Part shown: in pieces, positions 15,943 to 24,445 of the stretch
Position numbering within the stretch: position 1 is the first letter of the stretch
How the letters are laid out: each line of letters starts with the position of its first letter
Assembly (NCBI RefSeq): GCF_016056275.1
Contig: NZ_JAECZA010000034.1
Span: forward strand, 1 to 40,686
Length of the DNA stretch: 40,686 bases
Direction: 5' to 3'
Source: Dendronalium phyllosphericum CENA369
GTDB lineage: Bacteria; Cyanobacteriota; Cyanobacteriia; Cyanobacteriales; Nostocaceae
Program-made: the position numbers and the translations under genes
Notes under the pieces: model-generated
Seen by the model: the letters and a program-made list of their open reading frames with translations, nothing else
Database searches by the model: none
Told to the model about the DNA's origin: nothing

Positions 15943-17916
15943 TTAAAACCGGAAGGTTGCTCTTAATGCCCCAACTACTAAAGGGTCGTTAGCAGCGTTG
16001 TGATCGGGATTAAAAATCACAAATATCCCTGGTGTCAGCGCCAGATGTTCGTTGAGTTGAGCGCGATAAAAAAGTTCTACATGGAGGGATGTATCACTGC
16101 GTCCGCCTGGCGTTCCCCCATTAGAAAAGTTAGGAAAATTAAATCCATCGGGCAAGGTGCTAGAAGTAATTTTGGGAGGTTGTCCCACGAGAATACCGCC
16201 TAAATTGCCAGAACGCAGCAAATTAGGAAAAGCCGCAAACACCATCCAATTTGTGGTTTCTACGCTTCCAGAGAGATTAACTGGCTTTGAAGAAGAAAAG
16301 CCACCCCAACCGCCCAATTGTAGGTTCGGGTTAACGCGCCATGCCACAGTTGCACCGACAGCATGGGTATTGAAAGCTGTAGGCTGTGCAAAAGGAGAAA
16401 TCAATTGAGCATCACCGATACTGGTTCCCAATAATTCATCAGGAGAATGAGAATAAAGATAATGCACTCCAATATCAATGTTGTCAGTGGGTGCTAAAGT
16501 AAGTTGAGCGCCAGCGGTAAATCTACCGCCAAATAATCCCCCCGTTTGGCTATTACCAGGAAAACCGGGAATTTCAGCACTATAAACACCTTGCAAACTG
16601 ATGCGATCGCTAATTTGCCAGTCAAACCCTATACCGCCAGTGCCGTTGCCAATGCTTAAAATAGGGTTACGCTGACCGAATTGAGAAATTGCACCGTCAC
16701 CAGAACCTTCTAAGGGATTAATGCCACGAAAGGTATTAATTGGGTTGACACCAGCTGTCCCGACAACAACTCCCAAGTTATCCGAGAGTAGAAATCGATA
16801 AGACAAATCGGTAATTTGTAGATTATTTTCTGTATTTGACTCGAAACCCAATCGCCCCATATTGGTAGACAGCAAAGACGCACTAGAACCTAAATTTCCC
16901 GCAGACAGCCCTGTTAGCAGTAAATCGCGTCCTGTAAACGAAGTTGCTAACGTTAACTGTACGCTATCTGCAAAAGTCAGGTTCGTTTGTCCTCGACGTT
17001 CGGGTACTCCATCTCTAGGAAATAAATCTACATCGGTGCTATTTGTCCCCTGTACGCTAAAAATAGCTTGACCAAATAATCTGGTAGTTGGAGAAAATTG
17101 ATTTGCCTGCAATTTGTTATGCCGTTCTTCTACAGTTGCCACACGCTGCTGTAATTGTGTTAATTCACTCTGAAACTCGGTTTGTAAGCGTTGCAGTAAA
17201 ATTAAATCTTCTTTGTTAAGAGTATTGATTTTATTGTTATTAATTTCGTTAATCTGCTCTAAACAAGCATTTAAACCAGCGGCAAATTCATAGCGAGTAA
17301 TAGCACGAGTACTAGCAGTAGCTCCAGGAATGCAACCATAGCGCTCTACTATAGACTGTAAAGCGCCAAAAACCCAGTCAGAGGGCTGCACATCATTTAG
17401 TTGCGACACTGATGTTATTTGAGACATCTGGTTGTCTGGTTCTTGAGTGTCAGATTCTTGCGCTGGGTAAATGGGAGGATTAGAGACGAGGGGATGGGGA
17501 GATGGGGGAGATGAGGAAGTAGGGGGAGATGAGGGAGATGAGGAAGTAGGGGGAGATAAAATTCCTGTTTTTTGTTTTTTGCTTTCTGGCTTTTGCGTTT
17601 GAGTTGCTACAGTTTGGGAATCTTGGGACTCAGCCAAAATAGAAGAGATTTGAGAGTGACTCTTTTGTTTGATTTTTGTAAGTAAATTCCGATACTCTTT
17701 ATTTTGATTTGATGTAGTGACGTTAAAATTACCGTCTGGCTGTACGAATTCAGGTGGTGTAATTTCAGCAGGTGGGAATATTTGAGATAATTGTTCCTGC
17801 TTTGATTCTTGTACTGCTCTGTTTGACTGAATTACAGGTTGTTTCGGCAAATCATTGGGCGCAGTTGTTTGCCCTGCTGTCAATATTCCAGCCATCAGTA
17901 GACTTATATCACTCAT
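15943..17916 (-). CDS. SLH-domain OprB-type porin (cyanobacterial iron-uptake porin family)
   Basis: This outer-membrane porin has a signal-like N-terminus and a long Gln/Ser/Pro-rich linker (residues about 25-160). An SLH domain follows (SQLNDVQPSDWVFGALQSIV...ITRYEFAAGLNACLEQI), which in cyanobacteria binds the wall. Next comes a coiled-coil (LQRLQTEFQSELTQLQQRVATVEERH), then an OprB-like beta-barrel ending ALRATFRF, with the C-terminal Phe typical of outer-membrane proteins. At 657 residues it is longer than the usual 500-560, partly because of the linker. A Ser/Pro tract there (about 120-148) is encoded by a purine-rich tandem repeat. Such porins pass inorganic ions; naming iron as the substrate is family-level knowledge. 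A hairpin precedes the start (17932-17970). Confidence 0.88.
   Translation of the reverse strand: MSDISLLMAGILTAGQTTAPNDLPKQPVIQSNRAVQESKQEQLSQIFPPAEITPPEFVQPDGNFNVTTSNQNKEYRNLLTKIKQKSHSQISSILAESQDSQTVATQTQKPESKKQKTGILSPPTSSSPSSPPTSSSPPSPHPLVSNPPIYPAQESDTQEPDNQMSQITSVSQLNDVQPSDWVFGALQSIVERYGCIPGATASTRAITRYEFAAGLNACLEQINEINNNKINTLNKEDLILLQRLQTEFQSELTQLQQRVATVEERHNKLQANQFSPTTRLFGQAIFSVQGTNSTDVDLFPRDGVPERRGQTNLTFADSVQLTLATSFTGRDLLLTGLSAGNLGSSASLLSTNMGRLGFESNTENNLQITDLSYRFLLSDNLGVVVGTAGVNPINTFRGINPLEGSGDGAISQFGQRNPILSIGNGTGGIGFDWQISDRISLQGVYSAEIPGFPGNSQTGGLFGGRFTAGAQLTLAPTDNIDIGVHYLYSHSPDELLGTSIGDAQLISPFAQPTAFNTHAVGATVAWRVNPNLQLGGWGGFSSSKPVNLSGSVETTNWMVFAAFPNLLRSGNLGGILVGQPPKITSSTLPDGFNFPNFSNGGTPGGRSDTSLHVELFYRAQLNEHLALTPGIFVIFNPDHNAANDPLVVGALRATFRF
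17475..17560. repeat. In-frame purine-rich tandem repeat within the porin gene
   Basis: Two 25-base copies beginning GGGAGATGAGGAAGTAGGGG, at 17506-17530 and 17533-17557, are spaced 27 bases apart, which keeps the frame (nine codons). On the coding strand they give SPPTSSSPS-type peptide. The same kind of GGGAGATGAGG words occur between genes at 85-140, so the tract probably entered the gene as an interspersed repeat. Confidence 0.65.
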
Positions 17917-17931
17917 TGTATATCAGTTGAC

Positions 17932-17970
17932 TAACACCACTACTTCTTTTGACGGAAGAAGTTAGTGTTA
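17932..17970. promoter_or_regulatory. Hairpin upstream of the porin start
   Basis: TAACAC (17932-17937) plus ACTTCTT (17942-17948) pair with AAGAAGT (17956-17962) plus GTGTTA (17965-17970), with a 7-base loop and a small internal loop. It begins 16 bases upstream of the porin ATG at 17916, so it would lie in the 5' leader or over the promoter. It may control porin expression; the sequence alone does not say how. Confidence 0.45.
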
Positions 17971-18176
17971 TTCAGGAAATTCTCTAAATAAAAAGTTATA
18001 AAATTTACTAACTTCCTGATTTTAGTTAAGTAATGAAAAATCATAGTTTGAGTCAGGGCTGCAAGAGAGGAAAGGCTACCTTTAACTGTTTTGACCAAAG
18101 CTATGCAGTGGCTCCGCAGGACTGTTTTGATGAAGATACAATGGCTTAAGTGTCCTGCTGTCAAACTTTTTCGCTT

Positions 18177-19097
18177 ATGCTGCCAGTCATCTATTCTGAC
18201 GAGTTTCTGGATCATAAGACTGGAAACTACCATCCAGAGAACCCAGAACGCTTGAAAGCGATTGTCAACGCCTTGAAGAAAGCGACATTTGCAGAAAAAA
18301 TTGCATGGCGATCGCCTACTCCAACACCAGAAAAACCATCTTTAATGTCGTTATTGGTGCAAGCCCATACGCCTAACTACATCAAGAAACTTTGGCAAAT
18401 CGCCTCTAGTGGCGGTGGTTATTTGGATGGCGATACGCCTGTTTCACCGCGCAGTTATGATGTGGCATTGTTGGCTGTGAGTGCTTGGCTAGATGGAGTT
18501 GATGCTGTGCTAGCAACAGCAAATCCGGCTTTTGTATTGGCACGTCCGCCGGGACATCATGCTGAAAGCGATGCAGGAATGGGATTTTGCTTATTTTCCA
18601 ATGCGGCGATCGCTGCTTTCTATGCCCTAGAACAAGCAGGAATTAACCGTGTCGCCATTCTAGATTGGGATGTGCATCATGGTAATGGTACTCAGGCGAT
18701 CGTCGAAACTAATCCACAAATTGCCTACTGTTCCCTACATCAGTATCCTTGTTATCCCGGTACTGGCAAAGCAACCGAGTGCGGCTTTCATAATAATGTG
18801 TTAAATTTGCCCGTACCTCCTGGTAGCGATATCTCTGTATATCAGCCATTGTGGGAAAACAAGGTAGTGCCGTTTTTAGCCAACTTTCAGCCTGATTTAT
18901 TAATTGTCAGTGCTGGTTATGATGCCAATGCAGACGATCCCTTAGCAAGTATTAATTTACAACCGCAAGACTATGCTTTATTCACTGACTATTGTCTGGG
19001 GATAACTCGGAAAATTATATTTGGCTTAGAAGGCGGCTATGATTTCTCAACACTTTCTCAATCAGTTTTAGCAACAATTGAACGCTGCTTACTTTAG
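18177..19097 (+). CDS. Histone deacetylase-family Zn amidohydrolase
   Basis: This is a class II-type HDAC/acetoin-utilisation/acetylpolyamine amidohydrolase fold protein of 306 residues. Visible motifs are the N-terminal HPENPERLKAI, the charge-relay RPPGHHAESDAGMGFCLF, the Zn ligands in ILDWDVHHGNGTQ, the second Zn Asp in SAGYDANADDP, and GLEGGYDF at the end. The active-site set looks complete. The true substrate in bacteria is usually unknown: acetylated protein lysine, polyamine or another small amide. The frame opens at GTG 18150, but ATG 18177 starts right at the domain (MLPVIYSDEF) and is preferred. The 2OG oxygenase gene follows after 25 bases or overlaps, suggesting one transcript. 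Confidence 0.92.
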   Translation: MLPVIYSDEFLDHKTGNYHPENPERLKAIVNALKKATFAEKIAWRSPTPTPEKPSLMSLLVQAHTPNYIKKLWQIASSGGGYLDGDTPVSPRSYDVALLAVSAWLDGVDAVLATANPAFVLARPPGHHAESDAGMGFCLFSNAAIAAFYALEQAGINRVAILDWDVHHGNGTQAIVETNPQIAYCSLHQYPCYPGTGKATECGFHNNVLNLPVPPGSDISVYQPLWENKVVPFLANFQPDLLIVSAGYDANADDPLASINLQPQDYALFTDYCLGITRKIIFGLEGGYDFSTLSQSVLATIERCLL

Positions 19098-19122
19098 CGA
19101 TCGCCCCATCTTCTCATCTACA

Positions 19123-19734
19123 GTGAAACATTATCAACAACAACCAAACGCCTTCCCCAACGATTACTTAAACAACTTGTGGGGAGAAATTCAGGCTTGT
19201 CCTTACTTTGCGATCAACAACCTCAACCGCGATTTTGTATGTACTAAGGGATTTTCTGTAGTATTCCAGCGATCGCACTTAACACAAGTCGAACAACAGT
19301 TTCCCTACTTCAAACCTTACCTTGATTTAGCTCTCCAGCCTCACTGTAACGCTTTTTATCTCAATCCTTTACAGCTAAAAGAAGGCTCCCGCGTCGATCC
19401 GCATATCGATCGCTCTTTGCGTTCTTATTGCAAAACCATTGAACCGCCTTTAGTTGTCAGTGTCCTTTATGTGCGAGTTCCTACCAATCTGGAGGGAGGA
19501 GAACTGGTACTGCGATCGCCCAAACGCCAACTTGGGCAAATTAAGCCTCAGGTGAATACTTTAGTTTATTTTCAAGGCGATCTCACCCACTCTGTCAACG
19601 CTGTAAAAACTCCCGGAAATCGCTTGAGCTTGGTTTGCGAACAGTATAGTTTGACCGAGGTTGAACTTCAAGAAATCCCACCATTTATAGTAGAGTCAAG
19701 AGCAGTTCAGTCTGCAAAAAAGCAAAGAAAGTAG
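19123..19734 (+). CDS. 2OG-Fe(II) oxygenase (prolyl-4-hydroxylase-like)
   Basis: The Fe(II) ligands are visible as HxD in SRVDPHIDRSLR and a distal His in GDLTHSVNAV, followed by the 2-oxoglutarate-binding Arg in GNRLSLVCEQYS. The spacing fits the P4Hc/2OG-FeII_Oxy_3 type. Such enzymes use O2 and 2-oxoglutarate to hydroxylate a protein or small molecule; the substrate is unknown. GTG 19123 gives 203 residues and begins 25 bases after the deacetylase stop. TTG 19078 would add 15 residues and overlap the deacetylase by 20 bases. Neither has a clear ribosome site, so close coupling to the upstream gene is likely. Confidence 0.85.
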   Translation: MKHYQQQPNAFPNDYLNNLWGEIQACPYFAINNLNRDFVCTKGFSVVFQRSHLTQVEQQFPYFKPYLDLALQPHCNAFYLNPLQLKEGSRVDPHIDRSLRSYCKTIEPPLVVSVLYVRVPTNLEGGELVLRSPKRQLGQIKPQVNTLVYFQGDLTHSVNAVKTPGNRLSLVCEQYSLTEVELQEIPPFIVESRAVQSAKKQRK

Positions 19735-19794
19735 CTTGATAGCTTAGTTCTCACCTGCTTGTTAAACTACAAAATTCAATTTTGAGCAAGTAAT

Positions 19795-20250
19795 TCATAT
19801 TGATGGAAAAGATTTAAGCCAGCCAAGTTGAATAGCAGTATTAATAGCGATCGCAGCTATTGCAAACCATAATACACTTTCACCAGCTAACAGTACGCAA
19901 GGTAAAATATCAACATTCCAACCAGCTTCTACCTGAGTTAATCCCCGCACTAAGCCAAAAGCTAGCACACCACCAGCTTGCAGTTGAGGATTTTTATCTG
20001 AACGGATGATATAGCGGTAAGTGACACCAAACAGCAAACCACAAACAATGGCAATTCCTCCACTTACCCACCAGTGCCAATTAAAATGAACTTGCAAAGA
20101 GGCGAGTCTAGGGAAATATTTTGCCAGAACGAGAGTGTTGACAAGACAGGTAATAACAAAAGCAAAACACACAGAAAAACCCCCAACAAATCCAGCTTTC
20201 AGGGATTCTAAGCGTTCAGCCATGAGTTGATTATCTGAAATTCCGTTCAT
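19795..20250 (-). CDS. Small integral membrane protein, unknown function
   Basis: The protein has about four hydrophobic segments (FVGGFSVCFAFVITCLV, WWVSGGIAIVCGLLFGV, AGGVLAFGLVRGLTQV, CVLLAGESVLWFAIAAIAIN) in 151 residues. I recall similar proteins from cyanobacterial genomes but cannot name a family. The ATG at 20250 has AGG a few bases upstream (TAGGTAATATG on the minus strand). A longer frame from TTG 20286 adds residues not needed by the fold. The gene is convergent with the oxygenase gene and may be read with nothing else. Confidence 0.7.
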   Translation of the reverse strand: MNGISDNQLMAERLESLKAGFVGGFSVCFAFVITCLVNTLVLAKYFPRLASLQVHFNWHWWVSGGIAIVCGLLFGVTYRYIIRSDKNPQLQAGGVLAFGLVRGLTQVEAGWNVDILPCVLLAGESVLWFAIAAIAINTAIQLGWLKSFPSI

Positions 20251-20326
20251 ATTACCTAGGGATAAGAAAATTTTTCCAGTACTCAATCCCCAGTATGCAA
20301 AATAATAGAAACGTTTTCTAATTTTT

Positions 20327-20418
20327 TAGGACTTACGCAAAATACCTCTCAAATTCTCATTACTCCGTGAACTCTGCGCCTCTATGGTTCGATTTTCCGT
20401 AACCCATGGTAAGCCCTA
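20327..20418. repeat. Degenerate MITE-like element
   Basis: The left end TAGGACTTACGCA (20327-20339) and the right end TGGTAAGCCCTA (20407-20418) are imperfect inverted copies. The centre reads ATTACTCCGTGAACTCTGCG, a phrase I associate with a widespread cyanobacterial repeat beginning GGACTTACGCA. At 92 bases, with no coding potential, it looks like an old non-autonomous element remnant. Confidence 0.5.
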
Positions 20419-20442
20419 TTATTTAGAAAACAACACTATATT

Positions 20443-21714
20443 TTATTCTTGTATATTCGGAATTTTAATCGTAAACTCAGTTCCCATACCTGGTTGAGAC
20501 TTTACTTTCAATAAGCCTTGATGTTTTTCCACAATAATTTGATGAGCTATGGATAAGCCAAGTCCAGTACCTTTACCAACGGGTTTTGTGGTAAATAAAG
20601 GCTCAAATAGCCGCTGTTTTATTCGTTCGGGAATACCCATCCCATTATCAGCAATCCGAATAACAACCCATTGTTCGGCATTTATTTCTGTTGCAATTTT
20701 AATCTGAGGAATTCCATCTTTTATTTTGCCTTGTATTATGGCTTCATCTAGGGCATCAATTGCGTTTGCCAGAATGTTCATAAATACTTGATTCATCTGC
20801 CCGATATAACAGTTTACCATAGGCAATTTTTCATAACACCTCATAACTTCAATAGCGGGGCGATCGCTATTAGCTTTGAGGCGGTGTTGCAAAACCATCA
20901 ACGTACTATCTAGTCCTAGATGCAAATCCGCAGGTAGTTTGGCATCGCTATCGGAGCGAGAGAAGCTACGCAGGGAATTAGAAAGGTGCTGAATTCGTTC
21001 CGTTCCGAGTTTGAGCGAACTCAAAATTTTTGGCAAATCTTCGAGAACAAAGTTGAGATCCAAGTCCTTAATAGCAGTGTTAATTTGAGCTGTTGGGTTG
21101 GGATAATCTTTTTGATAGAGTTGAAGAATATAGGTTATTCCTGCAAGGTATTCTTGCAAAGGTGGAATATTACTACTAATAAAATTTATCGGGTTGTTGA
21201 GTTCGTGGGCAATACCAGCGATTAACTCTCCGAGTGTTGATAATTTCTCTTGCTGCACCAATTGCACTTGAGCCTTTTGCAAAGCAGTAGTGCGATCGCG
21301 GACTTGTTCTTCTAAAGATTCAGTCAGTTTTTTCAGTTGTAAATGCACGCGCACTCTAGCGATGACTTCCTCATGAGCAAACGGTTTGGGGATATAGTCT
21401 ACAGCCCCTAAAAAAAATCCTTTGGTTTTGCTTTCGGTATCTGCTAAAGCTGTAGTGAAAATAATCGGAATGTTTTCAGTCAGAGGATTAGCTTTAAGGC
21501 GACGACAAGTTTCAAATCCGCTAATCCCTGGCATTTGTACGTCCAATAAAATCAACTCTGGTTGATTGCGTTCGGCTTGAGCGATCGCACTTTCGCCATC
21601 AACTGCAACGCGGAAACGAAAACCTTCACTATTGAGTGCTTCGCACAGAACGGACAAATTTGTGGGATTATCATCCACAATCAAAATAAATCCAGATTTT
21701 TCGGTCTTGTTCAT
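20443..21714 (-). CDS. Response regulator-histidine kinase hybrid (REC-HK)
   Basis: The 423-residue protein has an N-terminal receiver domain (LIVDDNPTNL; phospho-acceptor D58 in LILLDVQMPG; K110 in YIPKPF), a short coiled-coil (residues about 122-160) and a cyanobacterial-type kinase core. The core shows H170 in IAGIAHELNNP, the N-box NQVFMNILANAIDAL, the G1 box IADNGMGIP and the G2 box GKGTGLGLSIAHQI. It has no input domain other than the receiver, so it should be switched by an upstream kinase, or act with the neighbouring sensor kinases. The kinase core resembles that of the large kinase at 24446 (shared LYQK.YP, DLPKIL, LQHRL, QMNQVFMNIL words), suggesting a common origin. Confidence 0.92.
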   Translation of the reverse strand: MNKTEKSGFILIVDDNPTNLSVLCEALNSEGFRFRVAVDGESAIAQAERNQPELILLDVQMPGISGFETCRRLKANPLTENIPIIFTTALADTESKTKGFFLGAVDYIPKPFAHEEVIARVRVHLQLKKLTESLEEQVRDRTTALQKAQVQLVQQEKLSTLGELIAGIAHELNNPINFISSNIPPLQEYLAGITYILQLYQKDYPNPTAQINTAIKDLDLNFVLEDLPKILSSLKLGTERIQHLSNSLRSFSRSDSDAKLPADLHLGLDSTLMVLQHRLKANSDRPAIEVMRCYEKLPMVNCYIGQMNQVFMNILANAIDALDEAIIQGKIKDGIPQIKIATEINAEQWVVIRIADNGMGIPERIKQRLFEPLFTTKPVGKGTGLGLSIAHQIIVEKHQGLLKVKSQPGMGTEFTIKIPNIQE

Positions 21715-21846
21715 GATGAATTTAAAAGTGAAAATTACTTAAAAGTAGAGAACCTCAATAAATAAAGTATTTGGCGCGATCGTTTTGGGAATGTTATCAT
21801 CAACAGTCAACTATTACATAATAGTATTCTTGAATTAACGAGTCCT

Positions 21847-23781
21847 TTAATTAATGTTTTCTTGAATAAAACTTTCCAACCTTTTTAGTTGAAAATTGCT
21901 AGCAAGTTGTATAATCTGCTGAGTAAAAGTATTTAGTTTTTTATCATTTTCCGAAAGTTGTTTAACCATTTCTAAAATTGTTTGAATATCCCCGTCTTGT
22001 ACCAGTTCAAGTAACTGTTGTAAAACCTCTTTGCCAGGATAAATCATCTCAAATGGATGCTCTAAACTATCTGCATCAGTTTTTTTGATTGCATCTACCG
22101 TGCCATCAAAAATCCAATTTAATTGCAAAAATTGTCGTAGCAGTTCCAGCAGTGTTTCCGCTTCCACAGGCTTTGGTAAAAATGCATCTGCACCAACATC
22201 AATACTTTTATATTGGTCAACAGCAAACACACTTGCTGACGAAGCGACGATCGCAATCTCTTTAAATGCAGAAGACTGGCGCAAACGCGCGATGAACCCA
22301 AATCCATCTAATATCGGCATTACTAAGTCGGTAATAATTAAGTCTGGTTTGTAGGCGAGAGCTTGTTCCCATCCTTCTTGACCCTGACTAGCTTCTACAA
22401 CAGTAAACCCTACTGGCTCTAGTAAATTGACAATCACCGAACGATTTTCCCATTTATCATCTGCAATCAAAATAGTGCGCTTTGACCCTTCATAACCAAT
22501 AATGGTTCCTTGTTCAACTACTCTTGAAACCTTTGCCCACTCTTTAGATTCTGGCAATTGTACTTCAAACCAGAAAGTACTACCTTTATCTATTTCACTT
22601 TGTACTTGAATCTGACCGCCCATCAATAAAACAATTTTTTGGCTAATAGCTAATCCCAAACCAGTACCTTCACTTTGTCGTTTCTGATTTCCTACTTGTT
22701 CAAAGGGCAAGAAGATTTTATCGACTTGTTTGGGGGCGATACCAGTACCAGTATCTGCTACCTCAAAGCGAATTTTATATGTGGTTTTTTCCCGATTGTT
22801 TAATTCTTGACTAACGATCTTGACTTTGAAAGTAACACTGCCTTGATGAGTAAATTTAATAGCATTACTAAGTAAGTTAATTAATACTTGTCGCAAGCGT
22901 TTTTCATCAGCATAAACGCCCGTTGGCAAATTAGGATCGAGTTGGACGTGAAAGGCAATGACTTTTTGTTCTGCGCGGATACGGCAAATTTCAATTACAC
23001 TGTCGATGAACGCAGGTAAGTAAAAATCTACACGGTGTAATTCCAGCTTCCGGGCTTCTATTTTGGAGAGATCCAGGACATCATTAATCAGGGTTAATAG
23101 GTGAGAACCACATTGGTAAATAACACCAACTCCTTTACGTCCTTTCTCAGTCAAGGCTTCTGTGCGTTGAAGGATTTGTGTGTAGCCGAGGATACCGTTG
23201 AGTGGTGTACGTAGCTCATGACTCATATTCGCAAGAAATTCACTCTTGGCCTGACTGGAGTTTTTTGCAACTTCTTCAGCTTGGCGTAATTCTTGCTCGA
23301 TGCGCTTGCGCTCTACAATTTCCGTTGAAAGCACTTGATTGATAGCTTCTAACTGGGCTGGACTTGGCAGTGTCAGAGCTTGAGGCATGAGATAAATTAA
23401 TGCAAATGCCGTATAAATCGAAATAATCGCCGTAAAAGCTTTGATACTACCTGAAATCCAGTAATCTGGATGCCAAAGCGTCCAAATTTCTATTAAGTGT
23501 CCAGTACCGCAGGCAATGATAAAAGCACCGAATAACAGAAAGACCCAGTTGAAAGGAACATCTTTGCGCTGGGAAACAAAGTAGATCAGGAGAAAAGGAA
23601 TCGAATAATACGCAAGGGCGATAGTGGCATCAGAAATAATATGCAGCCAAACTAGTCCAGTTTTCCAGAGATAACAATGTCCGTGGGCAATAAAACCGAG
23701 GGAATGGAAAGGATAGTTGAAAGTCAACATGATACTAGAGGTTACTAGATTTGAAATACCTGTAACCGTTAGTATTCCCAT
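21847..23781 (-). CDS. Ethylene receptor (ETR1)-like hybrid histidine kinase
   Basis: Residues 25-135 are a three-helix membrane domain like plant ETR1. All five residues needed for copper/ethylene binding in ETR1 are present at one constant offset: D51, Y58, I88, C91, H95 (ETR1 D25, Y32, I62, C65, H69). A coiled-coil (145-175) leads to a HisKA domain with H188 in NMSHELRTPLNG, then an HATPase (NLLSNAIKF, VADTGTGIAP, GTGLGLAISQKI) and a receiver domain with its Asp in LIITDLVMP. The last about 75 residues are a helical extension without a clear HPt His. Unlike ETR1 there is no GAF domain. An alternative start is M18 (23730). It should sense ethylene or a similar ligand at a membrane and relay phosphate internally. 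It is divergent from petN. Confidence 0.93.
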   Translation of the reverse strand: MGILTVTGISNLVTSSIMLTFNYPFHSLGFIAHGHCYLWKTGLVWLHIISDATIALAYYSIPFLLIYFVSQRKDVPFNWVFLLFGAFIIACGTGHLIEIWTLWHPDYWISGSIKAFTAIISIYTAFALIYLMPQALTLPSPAQLEAINQVLSTEIVERKRIEQELRQAEEVAKNSSQAKSEFLANMSHELRTPLNGILGYTQILQRTEALTEKGRKGVGVIYQCGSHLLTLINDVLDLSKIEARKLELHRVDFYLPAFIDSVIEICRIRAEQKVIAFHVQLDPNLPTGVYADEKRLRQVLINLLSNAIKFTHQGSVTFKVKIVSQELNNREKTTYKIRFEVADTGTGIAPKQVDKIFLPFEQVGNQKRQSEGTGLGLAISQKIVLLMGGQIQVQSEIDKGSTFWFEVQLPESKEWAKVSRVVEQGTIIGYEGSKRTILIADDKWENRSVIVNLLEPVGFTVVEASQGQEGWEQALAYKPDLIITDLVMPILDGFGFIARLRQSSAFKEIAIVASSASVFAVDQYKSIDVGADAFLPKPVEAETLLELLRQFLQLNWIFDGTVDAIKKTDADSLEHPFEMIYPGKEVLQQLLELVQDGDIQTILEMVKQLSENDKKLNTFTQQIIQLASNFQLKRLESFIQENIN

Positions 23782-23860
23782 TTGGGTGAGTAGTAAAGCG
23801 CGATCGCATTTTTTTTACAGTTGTCTCGATTGGAAAGTCCCACAGAAGATGATGCCTTGT

Positions 23861-23889
23861 TTGCGATCCCTGCTTTCCCAGTATGATAA
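23861..23889 (+). promoter_or_regulatory. Candidate petN promoter
   Basis: TTGCGA (23861-23866) is followed after 15 bases by TATGAT (23882-23887), or after 17 bases by TGATAA (23884-23889). It lies about 40 bases upstream of the petN ATG. The sequence is only a fair sigma-70 match. Confidence 0.35.
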
Positions 23890-23929
23890 ATATTAGAGAC
23901 GTTTCGTAATTGTTTTAAAAATTAAGACT

Positions 23930-24019
23930 ATGGCGATTTTGACACTAGGTTGGGTATCACTCTTGGTCGTGTTTACTTGGTCAATTGCAATGGTAGTTTG
24001 GGGACGTAACGGATTGTAG
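23930..24019 (+). CDS. petN: Cytochrome b6f complex subunit PetN
   Basis: The 29-residue frame reads [20 protein letters not shown] and ends MVVWGRNGL. This is the near-invariant PetN sequence: one transmembrane helix with the conserved WGRNGL C-terminus. PetN (subunit VIII) is one of the four small subunits of the b6f complex, which passes electrons from plastoquinol to plastocyanin or cytochrome c6 in the thylakoid. The length is exactly that of the family. The stop is followed by AGAGGA, which serves a second small frame eight bases later. The gene lies between two sensor kinase genes, which is not a functional link in itself. Confidence 0.97.
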   Translation: MAILTLGWVSLLVVFTWSIAMVVWGRNGL

Positions 24020-24026
24020 AGGAATT

Positions 24027-24188
24027 GTGGAAAGTCCATTCCTGAGTATTTTGGCTTTAGTTGCTTTTGTGCTGCTGGTAGCGGTTACTGGTGGCATTGG
24101 ATACTTGACGCTGGCAGACTGGCGCGATCGCCGTCGCCGAGAACAAGAAAAACGCGAACTCCGACGTACATCTCCTAAACGGCGATAA
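24027..24188 (+). CDS. 53-residue single-helix membrane protein after petN
   Basis: GTG 24027 opens a 53-codon frame: MESPFLSILALVAFVLLVAV, then GGIGYLTLADW and a very basic tail (RDRRRREQEKRELRR...). AGAGGA lies six bases before the GTG and overlaps the petN stop region, so the two would be translated from one message. One transmembrane helix with the Arg-rich end on the cytosolic or stromal side is predicted. I do not recognise the family. Its tight link to petN suggests a photosynthetic membrane role, but this is inference. Confidence 0.65.
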   Translation: MESPFLSILALVAFVLLVAVTGGIGYLTLADWRDRRRREQEKRELRRTSPKRR

Positions 24189-24213
24189 TTCGTTTGTAGT
24201 TGCACAATATTTT

Positions 24214-24348
24214 TGTAGGGACAGGATAGGAGAACTTTTACCAAAAAATTACTCTTTACTATTGGTTTTTGACTGTTAATGGTCGACAATTAACTCTTAG
24301 CTAGTGGTATTTTTTGATTTGAAAGTCTCTAAATATTATGTCCCTACA
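24214..24348. repeat. Inverted repeat pair, possible MITE-like remnant
   Basis: TGTAGGGACA (24214-24223) and TGTCCCTACA (24339-24348) are perfect 10-base inverted copies 135 bases apart end to end. The interior has no open frame. TTTTTT follows the right arm closely. It lies between the petN pair and the large kinase gene and could supply a terminator or be a repeat remnant. Confidence 0.45.
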
Positions 24349-24445
24349 CTTTTTTATCTACAGACATAGGAAATCACTGTTACCTTTTCCATAACTGAGG
24401 GAATCATAAGATTGAAGACTTTCAATATTTAAAGTTCCACTGACA

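Noticed and set aside
17940-18233. 97-codon minus-strand frame before the deacetylase gene
   Set aside because: It overlaps the deacetylase start and the porin leader hairpin, and the translation resembles no protein.
23981-24289. 102-codon minus-strand frame over petN
   Set aside because: It is antisense to petN and the 53-residue frame, both of which have clear features.
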